From NCBI RefSeq assembly GCF_000763885.1, contig NZ_JRKO01000026.1, forward strand, positions 1 to 64,000: a stretch of DNA of 64,000 bases, read 5' to 3'. The stretch is from Paracoccus versutus (GTDB lineage Bacteria; Pseudomonadota; Alphaproteobacteria; Rhodobacterales; Rhodobacteraceae). This document shows, in pieces, positions 1-9,745 of this stretch. Both the position numbers and the translations under genes were made by a program. Numbering within the stretch: position 1 is the first letter of the stretch; every line of letters begins with the position of its first letter. The notes under the pieces were generated by a model. It was not told the origin of the DNA. It did not search any database and saw only the letters and a program-made list of their open reading frames with translations.

Positions 1-1429
1 CCACCCGGCTGAGCAGCAGCAGCGGCTCGTCCCGCGCGCCGCTCAGCACCACCTGGGTGCGCGGGTCGGGGATGACCTGGGACATGCGCAGCCAGCGGCC
101 CCAATGGCTTTGCGAACCTTCGACCGGGGCGCCCTGCAGGCCGGCGGTCACCGGGTGGCGCTCGCCCTCGTCGGTCAGGCGCGGCAGGAACGGCTCGTCA
201 TAGACCCGGCCGGTCGGGCGCGCAGGCAGGATCGCGCCCAGCGGCGACAGGTTCAGGCTTTCGACCGAGGACATCTCGGGCCCGGCCGAGACCAGGATCG
301 CGCCGCCCTCTTCGACATAGCGCCGGATGTTGTCGTAATATTGCGGCAGCAGGATGCCGCGCACCCGGTAGCGGTCGAAGATGATCAGGTCGAAATCCCG
401 GATCCGCTCCATGAACAGCTCCTGGGTCGGAAAGGCGATCAGCGACATCTCCTCGACGGGGACCGCGTCCATCTTGTCCGGCGGCCGCAGGATGGTGAAG
501 TGGATCAGGTCCACGTTCGCATCCGATTTCAGCAGGTTGCGCCAGGTCCGTTCCCCCGCGTGCGGCGCGCCCGAGACCAGCAGCACCCGCAGCCGGTCGC
601 GCACGCCCTGGATCTGCACGGCGGCCGCGTTGTTGCGGTCGGTCAGTTCCGGCACCGCCGCCTCGGGCGGGTCGAATGCGATCGAGACCACGTTCTGCCC
701 GGCATGTGCCGGCACCACCGGCAGGTCCAGCGTCACCCCCGGCGGCAGGTCGAGGCTGCGCATCTCTTCTCCGTCCAGCAGGATGCGCAGCCGGGCGGGG
801 GTCTGCGCCACCTCGACGGGAACGGCGCCCTGGTCCTCGACGCGCAGGCGGATGGTGACGGGCTTGCCGATCAGCCCGTAGGCCGGCGCTTCCTCGATCA
901 CCAGCCGGCGATCCCAGTCCTGGGCCTGCCCGGTCAGCAGCACATGCACCGGCGCCGGGGCCGAGGCCGGGACCATCGGCGCATCATGGGCCAGCCCGTC
1001 GGTGACGGCGATCACCCCGGCCAGCCGGGCCTGCGGCTCGGCCGCCAGCGCACGGGTCAGCGCGGTGCCGGCCTGGGTGCCGTCCGGGTCGTCGCCCACG
1101 GTCACGCGACGGATTTCCGTATCGGGCAGGGCGGAAAGCTGGCGGGTCAGTTCCTCGACGGCGGCATCGGTCTGTTCGGCCCGGCCCGGCAGGGACTGGC
1201 TGGCGCTGCGGTCGTCGAGCAGGATCACGATGTCCGACAGCTTGTGGCGGATGCCCGATTCCAGCGCCGGCCCGGCCAGCGCCGCCGCCGCCGCCAGCCC
1301 GGCGATGCCGCGCCAGGCCCAGCCGCGCAGGCCGCGCCACAGCGACCACAGCGCCACCAGCAGCGCCAGCGCCGCAAGCCCGCCGACCAAGGGCCAGGGC
1401 AGCAGCGGATCGAAGGCAAGGCCACTCAT
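1..1429 (-). CDS. Large membrane protein of the MoxR/DUF58/DUF4159 cluster (3' part beyond the window)
   Basis: The minus-strand frame is open from an ATG at 1429 to the window edge, so only the N-terminal ~476 residues are visible. They begin with two hydrophobic segments (residues ~5–30 and ~36–52), followed by a von Willebrand A-like fold starting at a VILLDDRSAS motif, a CARDB-like middle, and a glutamine amidotransferase-like stretch (LRVLLVSGAPHAGE, LIIFDRYRVRG, GGAILVSAGPE). This architecture is typical of the large inner-membrane protein that closes MoxR–DUF58–BatA–DUF4159 operons. Its start overlaps the DUF4159 stop by ATGA, so translation is probably coupled. The role is unproven; such clusters are thought to act in envelope stress or in assembling periplasmic proteins with MoxR. 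Confidence 0.7.
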   Translation of the reverse strand, partial: MSGLAFDPLLPWPLVGGLAALALLVALWSLWRGLRGWAWRGIAGLAAAAALAGPALESGIRHKLSDIVILLDDRSASQSLPGRAEQTDAAVEELTRQLSALPDTEIRRVTVGDDPDGTQAGTALTRALAAEPQARLAGVIAVTDGLAHDAPMVPASAPAPVHVLLTGQAQDWDRRLVIEEAPAYGLIGKPVTIRLRVEDQGAVPVEVAQTPARLRILLDGEEMRSLDLPPGVTLDLPVVPAHAGQNVVSIAFDPPEAAVPELTDRNNAAAVQIQGVRDRLRVLLVSGAPHAGERTWRNLLKSDANVDLIHFTILRPPDKMDAVPVEEMSLIAFPTQELFMERIRDFDLIIFDRYRVRGILLPQYYDNIRRYVEEGGAILVSAGPEMSSVESLNLSPLGAILPARPTGRVYDEPFLPRLTDEGERHPVTAGLQGAPVEGSQSHWGRWLRMSQVIPDPRTQVVLSGARDEPLLLLSRV

Positions 1430-2271
1430 TGCACGACCTCCTCCTGCCGCAGCCGCTCCAGCAGGGCGGGCACATGCACCTGGTCGGATTTGTAGTTCCC
1501 GGTCAGCACATACATGATCAGGTTGACGCCGAAGCGATAGGCCATCTCGCGCTGCCGCTCGCCCTCGAAGCCCGAACCGATGCTGAACATGGGCAGGCCG
1601 TTCTCATCCATCGCCCAGGCCTCGGCCCAGGCATTGCCGCCGATGATGACCGGCGAGACGCCGTCGTTGAGATTGCGGAAGGGCACGCCCTCGGCCGCCT
1701 GGGCATCGGCGGGGGGCGCCTCGGCCCAGACCTCGCGGCCCTGGTAGCGGCCGGGAAAATCCCTGAGCAGGTAGAAGCTGCGGGTGATGACGTGATCGGC
1801 GGGGATCGGCGCCAGCGGCGGGATGTCCAGCGGCGCCGCCAGCCCCTGAAGCGCGGCGCCGCCGTCCGGCCCGCCCAGCCCGGCGATGTCGCCGTCGCGG
1901 GTGTCGAAGAGGATCATCCCGCCCGAGCGCAGGAAATGGTTCAGCCGGACATAGGCCTGGGGCGAGGGCGGGGCCTGCGCCTCGGTCACCGGCCAGTAAA
2001 GAAAGGTCAGCAGCGACAGGTCGTCCCGTTCGGGGTCGATGCCGATGGGCGTGCCCGGCTCGACCGTGGTGCGGGCGGTCAGGACATGGGACAGGCCGCG
2101 CAGCCCCGCTTCCGAAGCGGCATCGACCTCGGCATCGCCGGTGATCACATAGGCCAGCGCCACCTCGTCGGCGGCGCGCATCAGATGGGGGTCGGGCGGG
2201 GCCGCGGGATCGTCCTGCGCCCAAAGCGCGCCGGCCCAGATCAGCGCGGCCAGGGTCAGAAGCCACCTCAT
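1426..2271 (-). CDS. DUF4159 domain periplasmic protein
   Basis: This is a 281-residue protein with a clear signal peptide (MRWLLTLAALIWAGALWAQ, cleavage probably after the AQ). The rest matches DUF4159: a FLYWPVTEAQ segment, an SGGMILFDTRDGD strand-turn resembling a degenerate class I glutamine amidotransferase fold, and a C-terminal FGVNLIMYVLTGNYKSDQVH motif. The ATG overlaps the stop of the upstream BatA-like gene and its stop overlaps the next start, so it lies inside a five-gene coupled operon. The function of DUF4159 is unknown. Confidence 0.8.
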   Translation of the reverse strand: MRWLLTLAALIWAGALWAQDDPAAPPDPHLMRAADEVALAYVITGDAEVDAASEAGLRGLSHVLTARTTVEPGTPIGIDPERDDLSLLTFLYWPVTEAQAPPSPQAYVRLNHFLRSGGMILFDTRDGDIAGLGGPDGGAALQGLAAPLDIPPLAPIPADHVITRSFYLLRDFPGRYQGREVWAEAPPADAQAAEGVPFRNLNDGVSPVIIGGNAWAEAWAMDENGLPMFSIGSGFEGERQREMAYRFGVNLIMYVLTGNYKSDQVHVPALLERLRQEEVVQ

Positions 2272-4196
2272 GCCGTCGCCCCCTGCCTGCCGCGCGCCAG
2301 CCAGGCGCTGCCAAGCGCATCCAGCGCGAAAAGGACCGCCGCCAGCGCGACCAGCCAGCCGCGCAGGTCGAGGCCCGGCGCCTCGGCCGCGCGCTCGATG
2401 CGGGCGCCGGGCCAGTCGGCGGGCGCCATCGGCCCGCCCGCGTTCAGCGCCGCCACCCGCTCGCCGCCGCGATAAAGCCCGGCCGGGGCGCCCGGCGCCG
2501 GGCCGCGCGCGAAATCGGCCGCGGCGACCGGCGTGGCATCCTGCGGCTCGGTCGTGCGGCCGAAGCCGTCCAGCACCAGTTCGGGCAGCCAGAAGGGCTG
2601 TTCGGCGCGATCCGCCTCGGGCGCCGCGCTGCCGACCCGCGCGCTGCGCACCAGCCGGTCCAGCATCTCGACGAACAGGCCCGAGATCGCCAGGTTCGAC
2701 CATTCCGCATTGGCCGTGGTGTGGAACAGCACCAACTGCCCCTGCCCCAGCGCCGCCCGCGTGACCAGGGGCGTGCCGTCGGAAAGCTGTGCGATGGTGC
2801 GGTCGCCCAGGTCGGGCGCGGGCTCGGCCAGAAGCTGGGCGCGCACGGTGGCGTCCTGGGGCACCGAAAGCCCGGCAAAGGGCCCGTCGGCGGCAAAGGG
2901 CGCGACGCTGCGCGGCTCGCCCCAGGCCAGGGCGCCGCCGATGTCGCGCCCGCCGGCGCGCAGCCGCACGGGCAGCAGCGGCTCTTCGGCCAGCCGTTCC
3001 GAGGCGGCCATGCGCGGCCCGGCAAAGCGGATCAGCAGCCCGCCGCCCTCGACCCATTCGCGCAGGCCCGGCTCTTCGGCCAGGCCGAACTGGTCGGCCA
3101 GCACGATCACGTCGGGCGAGGCTTGCAGCACGTCGCCCAGCCCCCCCTCGATCAGGTCGGTGGTCGGCGCCAGGGCCCGGCGCAGGTAGTGCAGCGGCGA
3201 GAGCAGCCGCTGGCCCTCGCCGGCGCGGTCGTCGCCGGCCAGCGCGACCTTGCGCCGGCGCAGGGAATCGTCGGCCAGCAGCACCGCCCCGGCCGAGCCA
3301 TGGCCCTCGACCTCGAAGCGGGTGATGCGGTTGCGCAATTCCGAGGGCAGGTCGATGGGCACCAGCCAGCTGGTCACGCCCGCATCCGCCGAAGCCCCGC
3401 CGCCCTCGCCGGGGCGCAGCCGCGCCAGCTCGCGCGGCGTGCCCTGCGGGTCGAGGCCGATGGCCAGCACATCGGCAGCGGCCGCCCCGGTCGAGCGCAG
3501 CCGCAGCGCCGGCTGGTCGCCCGCCACCAGTTCCAGCGACTGCCGCGGGCCGTCGGGCGGCACCACGGTCACGCCGCCGCGCCCGGCAAGCGCCGCCAGC
3601 CATTCCGCCCGGCCGGGATGGTCCAGCCCGTCGCTGAGCCACAGCACCGACAGGCCCGCGGGCGCCTCGGCCAAGGCCGCCTGCGGGTCGGGGGGATAGC
3701 GCGTCTCCCATGCCGCGGGACGCAGGGCGCGCAGCTGCGCCGCAAGCTCGGTCGCGGGCAGGAAAGGCAGCGCGCCCGTCGCGGTGCCGTCGGCGACCAG
3801 CAGCGCCGCCGGCTGTCCCGCCGCCGCCGCGCGGTCCAGCGCGCGCAGGGCGCGGGCCTGGCGCTGCGGCCAGTCTGGCGCCGCCGCCCAGCCGGCATCC
3901 ATCACCACCAGCAAGGGCCCCTGCCCGGCCTGATCCGGCGAGGGCTTCCACACCGGGCCGGCAAAGCCCAGGATCAGGGCCGCGATCGCCAGCACCCGCA
4001 GCAGAAGCAGCCACCAGGGCGTGTGCCGCGCCACCGGATGCGGATCCTTGAGCCCCAGCAGCAGCCGCGTGCCGGGAAAGCGCACCAGCTTCGGCGAAGG
4101 CGGCATGGCGCGCAGGATCAGCCACAGCACCGGCAGCGCCGCCAGCGCCGCGAGGATCCAGGGCGTCAGGAAGCCGATGGGACCGATCAGCAGCAT
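2268..4196 (-). CDS. BatA N-terminal domain membrane protein
   Basis: The product is 642 residues. The N-terminus carries the BatA/YwpD-like double membrane segment: one helix in residues ~4–28, a short PxxxRFPGTRLLLGLKDPHP linker region, and a second helix around the WWLLLLRVLAIAALILG motif. A VWA-like region with LLVVMDAGWAA follows, then CARDB-like and amidotransferase-like stretches, and a final helix near residues 612–632 (LVALAAVLFALDALG). The ATG at 4196 overlaps the DUF58 stop (ATGA); a longer frame back to 4223 would lie wholly inside DUF58 and is less likely. It is probably an inner-membrane partner of the MoxR ATPase. Confidence 0.75.
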   Translation of the reverse strand: MLLIGPIGFLTPWILAALAALPVLWLILRAMPPSPKLVRFPGTRLLLGLKDPHPVARHTPWWLLLLRVLAIAALILGFAGPVWKPSPDQAGQGPLLVVMDAGWAAAPDWPQRQARALRALDRAAAAGQPAALLVADGTATGALPFLPATELAAQLRALRPAAWETRYPPDPQAALAEAPAGLSVLWLSDGLDHPGRAEWLAALAGRGGVTVVPPDGPRQSLELVAGDQPALRLRSTGAAAADVLAIGLDPQGTPRELARLRPGEGGGASADAGVTSWLVPIDLPSELRNRITRFEVEGHGSAGAVLLADDSLRRRKVALAGDDRAGEGQRLLSPLHYLRRALAPTTDLIEGGLGDVLQASPDVIVLADQFGLAEEPGLREWVEGGGLLIRFAGPRMAASERLAEEPLLPVRLRAGGRDIGGALAWGEPRSVAPFAADGPFAGLSVPQDATVRAQLLAEPAPDLGDRTIAQLSDGTPLVTRAALGQGQLVLFHTTANAEWSNLAISGLFVEMLDRLVRSARVGSAAPEADRAEQPFWLPELVLDGFGRTTEPQDATPVAAADFARGPAPGAPAGLYRGGERVAALNAGGPMAPADWPGARIERAAEAPGLDLRGWLVALAAVLFALDALGSAWLARGRQGATA

Positions 4197-5061
4197 CAGC
4201 CCTCCAGCACCGACCAGAGCCACAGCAGCGCCTGCGACGGCGCCGCCCCGGTGTCATGCGTGCCGAAATGCCAGCCCGCCATGCGCGCGGCGCCCGTCAG
4301 TTGCGCCCGGCGCTCGGCCAGCCGCGCCAGATAGGCCGCGCGCAGCCCGGCCGCGTCGCGCGTGTCGTGGCGCAAGGCCCCCGAGGCCGAGCGGAACAGC
4401 ACCGCCCCCCGCCAGGGAAAGCCCTCTTCGTCCGGGTCCAGCACCTGCAGCAGCGCGCCCTGCACGCCCAGGCCGGCGGCACGGGCCAGATAGTCCAGCA
4501 CCGGCTGCGGATCGCCCAGGAAATCGTCGAACAGGATGACGCGCTGGCCGGGACGCAGGGCCTCGGCCGGGGGCGCGTCCTCGTCGCCCGGCAGGGGCGC
4601 GCGCGCGACCAGCGCCTCGGCCATGCGCTCGGCCTGCAGGCGGCCGGGGCGCGGCGGCTGGCCGGCCAGCGCCACCCGCTCGCCACCCGCCAGCAGCGCC
4701 ATGGCCAGCGCCAGCGCCAGCAGGTCGGCGCGGTCGCGCTTGCTGGGCCGCTCGGCGTTGCCGGTGTAATCCATGCCCGCCGCGGCCGAGACCCAGATCG
4801 CCGCCGATTGCGCCACCTGCGCCTCGCGGTCGCGCACGAATTGCGCATCCGACCGGGCCGAGCGGCGCCAGTCGATGCTGCGCGCCGTATCGCCCGCCGT
4901 GGCCGGGCGGTATTGCCAGAAATCCTCGCCCATGCCGGCGCGGCGCTGGCCATGCGCGCCGGGCACCAGCGCCGCCGCCAGCCGCTCGGCCGACAGCATC
5001 AGCGCAGGCAAGGCGGCCGAGGCAGCCTCGGCGCCGGCGCGCAGCTGATCGGCCTGGGGTT

Positions 5062-5065
<4 letters not shown>
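4196..5065 (-). CDS. DUF58 domain protein
   Basis: This 289-residue protein shows the DUF58 signature at residues ~51–81: a QYRPATAGDTARSIDW motif followed by arginines and a VRDREAQ tail. A VWA-like fold follows (residues ~88–230, ending in a VILFDDFLGD strand). DUF58 proteins are almost always encoded beside MoxR ATPases, as here. The start is GTG at 5065, overlapping the MoxR TGA (GTGA), and the stop overlaps the next gene. It is cytoplasmic, with no signal peptide. Its biochemical role is unknown. Confidence 0.85.
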
Positions 5066-6063
<998 letters not shown>

Positions 6064-6124
6064 GACAATGCCCCGTTTCTGTTCTAGGACAACATAAAGG
6101 CAGGTGTGACGGGGTCCACAGGGA

Positions 6125-6670
6125 ATGGAGGAAAAGACTGACAATGCCGTGAGCGATGCGGCCGGAATCGCCGCCTCGGCCAGCCGCGCCTCGAAAAAGG
6201 GGCCGCCGCCGGTGCATCTGTGGAACCCGCCCTTCTGCGGCGACCTGGACATGGAGATCCGCGCCGACGGCAGCTGGTTCTACAACGGCACGCCCATCGG
6301 CCGGCCGGAAATGGTGCGGCTTTTCGCCTCGATCCTGAAGCGCGAGGGGGATGGCTATTTCCTCGTCACCCCGGTCGAAAAGGTCGGCATCCGCGTGGTC
6401 GACGCGCCCTTCATCGCCGTCGATGCCGAAATCGGCGAAGACATCGTCTTCACCACCAATGTGGGCGACCGGGTCAGCGCCGGCCCCGAGCATGCGATAG
6501 AAATGCGCGGGACGCCGGAGGAGCCGCGGCCCTATGTCCATATCCGCCGCGGTCTTTGGGCACTGATCGACCGCAAGACATTCTACCGACTGGCCGATGC
6601 GGCTATGCCCGGCGAAAACGGGCGTATGGAATTGCACTCGGGAGGGACGGTCTTTCCCCTGGAGCCCTGA
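6125..6670 (+). CDS. DUF1285 family protein
   Basis: This 181-residue protein matches DUF1285: the WNPPFCGDLDMEI start of the domain, DGSWFYNGTPIGRPEMV, then FLVTPVEKVGI and DAPFIAVDAE. There is no signal peptide or membrane segment. It starts 61 bp from the divergent MoxR gene, so a shared promoter region is likely. The isomerase-like gene follows after 2 bp and is probably co-transcribed. The function is unknown. Confidence 0.8.
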   Translation: MEEKTDNAVSDAAGIAASASRASKKGPPPVHLWNPPFCGDLDMEIRADGSWFYNGTPIGRPEMVRLFASILKREGDGYFLVTPVEKVGIRVVDAPFIAVDAEIGEDIVFTTNVGDRVSAGPEHAIEMRGTPEEPRPYVHIRRGLWALIDRKTFYRLADAAMPGENGRMELHSGGTVFPLEP

Positions 6671-6672
6671 CC

Positions 6673-7428
6673 ATGGCGCGATTCGCCGCCAACCTGACCT
6701 ATCTGTTCACCGAAATGCCCATGCTGCAGCGCTTCGCCGCCGCAAAGCGCGCGGGCTTTCGCGGGGTGGAAATCCTGTTTCCCTATGACCTCGCGGTCAA
6801 GGAACTGGCCCAGGCCGCGCAGGCGGCGGGGGTGGAGTTCGTGCTGATGAACACGCCGCCGCCGAACTGGGCTGGCGGCCCGCGCGGCTTTGCCGCCGAG
6901 CCGGGCAACGAATCGCGCTTTCGCGGCGATTTCGACCGTGCCCTGCGCTTCGGCCGGGCGCTGGGGGTCAAGCATCTGCATGTGATGGCCGGCAAGGCCC
7001 AGGGCGGGCTGGCGCGGCGCACCTTCGTCGAGAACCTGAAATGGGCCTGCGCCCGCGACGCCCGCGCCAGCCTGACCATCGAGCCGATGAACCGCAACGA
7101 CATGCCGGGCTATTTCCTCGACAGTTTCGAACTGGCGGCCGAGATCCTGGACGAGGTCGGGGCCCCGAACCTGGGCCTGCAATTCGACGTCTATCATGCG
7201 CAGATGATCCATCGCGATGCGCTGACCGTCTGGCAGCGCCATGCCCGCCGGGTGCGGCATATCCAGATCTCGGACTGGCCCAGCCGGCACGAGCCGCGGC
7301 AGGGCGACATCGACTTCGCCGAACTGTTCCGCGCCATCGACGCCTCGGGCTATGGCGGCTGGGTGAGCGCCGAATACACCCCCCGCACCTCGACCGAGGC
7401 CGGGCTGCGCTGGCTGCGCCTGGCCTGA
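6673..7428 (+). CDS. hyi: Hydroxypyruvate isomerase-like TIM-barrel protein
   Basis: The product is 251 residues with the xylose isomerase-like TIM-barrel pattern of hydroxypyruvate isomerase: an N-terminal NLTYLFTEMPMLQRF motif, FRGVEILFPYD, the metal-binding LTIEPMNRNDMPGYF region (Glu near residue 139), LGLQFDVYHAQM, and a C-terminal WVSAEYTP. Known members interconvert hydroxypyruvate and tartronate semialdehyde, but related proteins act on other sugars, so the substrate is inferred. The last ~36 bp of the gene belong to the first copy of the tandem repeat array that follows, so the C-terminal residues are encoded by repeat sequence. Confidence 0.78.
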   Translation: MARFAANLTYLFTEMPMLQRFAAAKRAGFRGVEILFPYDLAVKELAQAAQAAGVEFVLMNTPPPNWAGGPRGFAAEPGNESRFRGDFDRALRFGRALGVKHLHVMAGKAQGGLARRTFVENLKWACARDARASLTIEPMNRNDMPGYFLDSFELAAEILDEVGAPNLGLQFDVYHAQMIHRDALTVWQRHARRVRHIQISDWPSRHEPRQGDIDFAELFRAIDASGYGGWVSAEYTPRTSTEAGLRWLRLA

Positions 7429-8290
7429 CCGGGCGGCGGGGCACCTCTGCCCGCGGTTTTCGGCCGCGTGCGCCGCACGGACCGCGTCCCCTCGGCCTGG
7501 ACGGCAGGCGTTCGGCGGATCGCGGGCTTGCAGCCCTCGGCACCGGCCAAGCCACCGGCACCGCGACCGGGGCCAAGCTGCACTGACTGCGCCCGGCGCG
7601 ACCGGGCGGCGGGGCATCTCTGCCTGCGGTTTTCGACCGCGCGCGCCGCACGGACCGCGTCCCCTCGGCCTGGACGGCAGGCGTTCGGCGGATCGCGGGC
7701 TTGCAGCCCTCGGCACGGCCAAGCCACCGGCACCGCGACCGAGCCCAAGCTGCGCTGGCTGCGCCTGGCCCGATCGGGCGGCGGAGCGCCTCTGCCCGCG
7801 GTTTTCGACCGCGTGCGACCCGCCCGGACCGCGCCCCCTTGGTCTGGACGGCAGGCGTTCGGCGGATCGCGGGCTTGCAGCCCTCGGCACGGGCCAAGCC
7901 ATCCGGCACCGCGACCGGGGCCAAGCTGCGCTGACTGCGCCCGGCGCGACCGGGCGGCGGGGCATCTCTGCCTGCGGTTTTCGACCGCGTGCGACCCGCC
8001 CGGACCGCGCCCCCTTGGTCTGGACAGCCGGCGTTCGGCGGATCGCGGGCTTGCAGCCCTTGGCACCGGCCAAGCCACCCGGCACCGCGACCGAGGCCAA
8101 GCTACACTGGCTGCGCTTGGCCCGACCGGGCGGCGGAGCGCCTCTGCCTGCGGTTTTCGACCGCGTGCGCCGCACGGACCGCGTCCCCTCGACCCGGACG
8201 ATGCGTCGGCGGATCGGAGGCTTGCAGCCGTGGGGCACGGCCAAGCCGCCCGGCACCGCGACAGAGGCCGGGCTTGCCGCGGCGGGGCGC
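7391..8290. repeat. Tandem array, five imperfect ~174-bp units extending from the end of hyi
   Basis: A unit beginning GAYCGGGCGGCGG recurs at 7427, 7600, 7772, 7948 and 8124, so the spacing is 173, 172, 176 and 176 bp. Each unit carries two short hairpins: a CGCGGT/ACCGCG stem with a TTTCG loop (slightly altered in unit 1), and GGGCT/AGCCC with a TGC loop (altered in the last unit). Each unit ends with a near copy of the final ~36 bp of hyi. Unit junctions alternate between two versions, suggesting that a two-unit block was duplicated. No protein is convincingly encoded; long frames here are by-products of GC-rich repeats. Confidence 0.85.
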
Positions 8291-8298
8291 TGTTCTTT

Positions 8299-8523
8299 GC
8301 GTTCCCCTCATGAGATTTGCCAGCCTGCTGGCGACTGTCCCTTGCGATCCCATGGCGGGGCTTGTCGGCCTTCGGATGAATGTCCTTTGCCACCCCCAGC
8401 AAGGCTTGCCGGCCTGCGAACAAATGGCCTCCGCGATCCCATGGTGGGATTTTCCGGTCGGCGGGCGAATACCCTTTGCGATCCCCTCGCAAGGTTTGCC
8501 AGCCCTCGAACCAAAGGCAGGTT
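8299..8523. repeat. Five degenerate 45-bp tandem repeats
   Basis: Units start at 8299, 8344, 8389, 8433 and 8478, nearly exactly 45 bp apart. They share a GCGATCCC core, a GG(C/T)TTG(C/T)CGGCC-like middle and a purine-rich end. There are no unique spacers, so this is not a CRISPR array. As 45 is divisible by three, either strand could encode a 15-residue repeat, and a minus-strand frame runs through it, but there is no good start or ribosome binding site. Confidence 0.75.
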
Positions 8524-8870
8524 CGGTGGAACCGATCCGCAGCACGCCGCCTCCGAACCGGAGTCGCAGCCCTGCGGCGAGCCGAGGTTTCGGCGCCAGG
8601 ACCATGAGGGCGGCCCCTGGCAGGGAAAGAACGCCGCCGCAAAGCGCGTGGTGTTCGTCGGCGAATGCCGTGATCTTTGCGCTTCGCCGGCGCAGGATGC
8701 CACGGAAGGTCGGGGATAGCCGTTGCAATGCAACCGATCGACCCGCCGAGGGATCGAAGCCCTCGTTCTCCGGCAATGGCGCAGGCGCGGACCGGCTGCC
8801 GCGCCGTTCGAATCCCGCCGTCCAGCCCCTTGTCGCGCCTGTCCCGGCCGCCGTTATCGAGGCTCAGCGG
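8524..8870. other. Gene-free stretch between repeats and PaiB-like gene
   Basis: I see no supported gene here. The stretch is GC-rich, has no repeat matching the two arrays to its left, and ends at the stop codon of the PaiB-like gene. A GTTCGAATCCC string at 8806–8816 resembles a tRNA T-arm, but its flanks do not pair. Confidence 0.5.
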
Positions 8871-9500
8871 CTAGGCATCCCCCGGCCGCCGCCTTGCCAT
8901 CGCTTCGGCCATCGCCGCGTGCCCGCTGACCCTCAGCCCTGCGATGGCGCCCTGATAATCGCGCGCCTCGCGGTTCTGGCTCAGCTTGGACTTTGCCAGC
9001 GTCCGGCGGATCTCGATGCGAAAGGCGACGATGCCGGCCAGCATCTGCTGCATGTAATCGGCCGGCGCATCGGCCATGCGCCAGGCATCGGCGCCGTTCA
9101 GCCGCCGCTCGTGGCTGCGGGTCAGCAGGCCGACCGCCGCGCGCTTGGCGCGCTCGTCATGCTGGAAGGCAATGCCGCCATGGACATGGACCACCTGGTA
9201 GTTCCAGGTCGGGACGTGGCGGTGATGCTCGGGCTTGGTCGGGTAGAAATTGGGCGAGACATAACCGTCCTCGCCGCGAAAGATCGCCAGCACCTCCTGG
9301 CCCTCGGCGATCAGCCGGTGCATGTCGTTGGCCAGCGCCACATGGCCGATCAGCGTGCCGTCGGGGCCGGCCAGCAGCGGGACGTGGTTGGCGACCAGCC
9401 CCTCGGGGGTCTGCGCCACGATGCAGGCCAGGGGCGCCGCCTCGATGAGCGCGGCGATCTCCTGCGGGTCGATCTCGTGGAAATGCGGCGGGATATACAT
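8871..9500 (-). CDS. PaiB-like FMN-binding negative transcriptional regulator
   Basis: This 209-residue protein matches the PaiB family in full: a MYIPPHF start, LIGHVALANDM, the YVSPNFYP motif, and VPTWNYQVVHVHG in the split-barrel flavin-binding core. A C-terminal DYMQQMLAGIVAFRIEI segment follows. PaiB of Bacillus was described as a repressor of sporulation and protease genes, but most homologues are uncharacterised flavin or haem split-barrel proteins. The gene stands alone, with 87 bp between its start and the MITE-like element. Confidence 0.85.
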   Translation of the reverse strand: MYIPPHFHEIDPQEIAALIEAAPLACIVAQTPEGLVANHVPLLAGPDGTLIGHVALANDMHRLIAEGQEVLAIFRGEDGYVSPNFYPTKPEHHRHVPTWNYQVVHVHGGIAFQHDERAKRAAVGLLTRSHERRLNGADAWRMADAPADYMQQMLAGIVAFRIEIRRTLAKSKLSQNREARDYQGAIAGLRVSGHAAMAEAMARRRPGDA

Positions 9501-9587
9501 GGGCGATTCCGATGCTGGGACCGCCCGAGTTTGTCCGCTGGGCGCGCGGATGACAACGCCATCCGCCCACCGCAGTCGATGAACTAA

Positions 9588-9745
9588 CAGGCTGCTGAAA
9601 AAGTCCTTGCGACAGGACAGCGCGGGCGGGGAGCCGGGAAATCCGCCTCAAATTTGCCGAAAACACCCCATTTCGGGCCGATATTAGCTGGATCCAGAAC
9701 GATTTCCGCTGCGCCGCCCTCTCAAAATCCTTTTTCAGCAGCCTG
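9588..9745. mobile_element. MITE-like element with 16-bp terminal inverted repeats and CTAA duplication
   Basis: The left end CAGGCTGCTGAAAAAG (9588–9603) is exactly complementary to the right end CTTTTTCAGCAGCCTG (9730–9745). Both ends are flanked by CTAA (9584–9587 and 9746–9749), a 4-bp target duplication fitting the YTAR target of IS5-like elements. The 158-bp element is too short to encode a transposase, so it is a non-autonomous miniature or internally deleted element. Its right edge touches the stop codon of the aldehyde dehydrogenase gene, whose TAG lies in the duplicated target. Confidence 0.8.

Noticed and set aside
8299..8523. CRISPR array in the 45-bp repeats
   Set aside because: Units are contiguous and degenerate with no unique spacers between identical repeats.
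8745..8825. tRNA gene suggested by GTTCGAATCCC
   Set aside because: The flanking bases cannot form the T-stem or acceptor stem, and no matching D or anticodon arms are visible.
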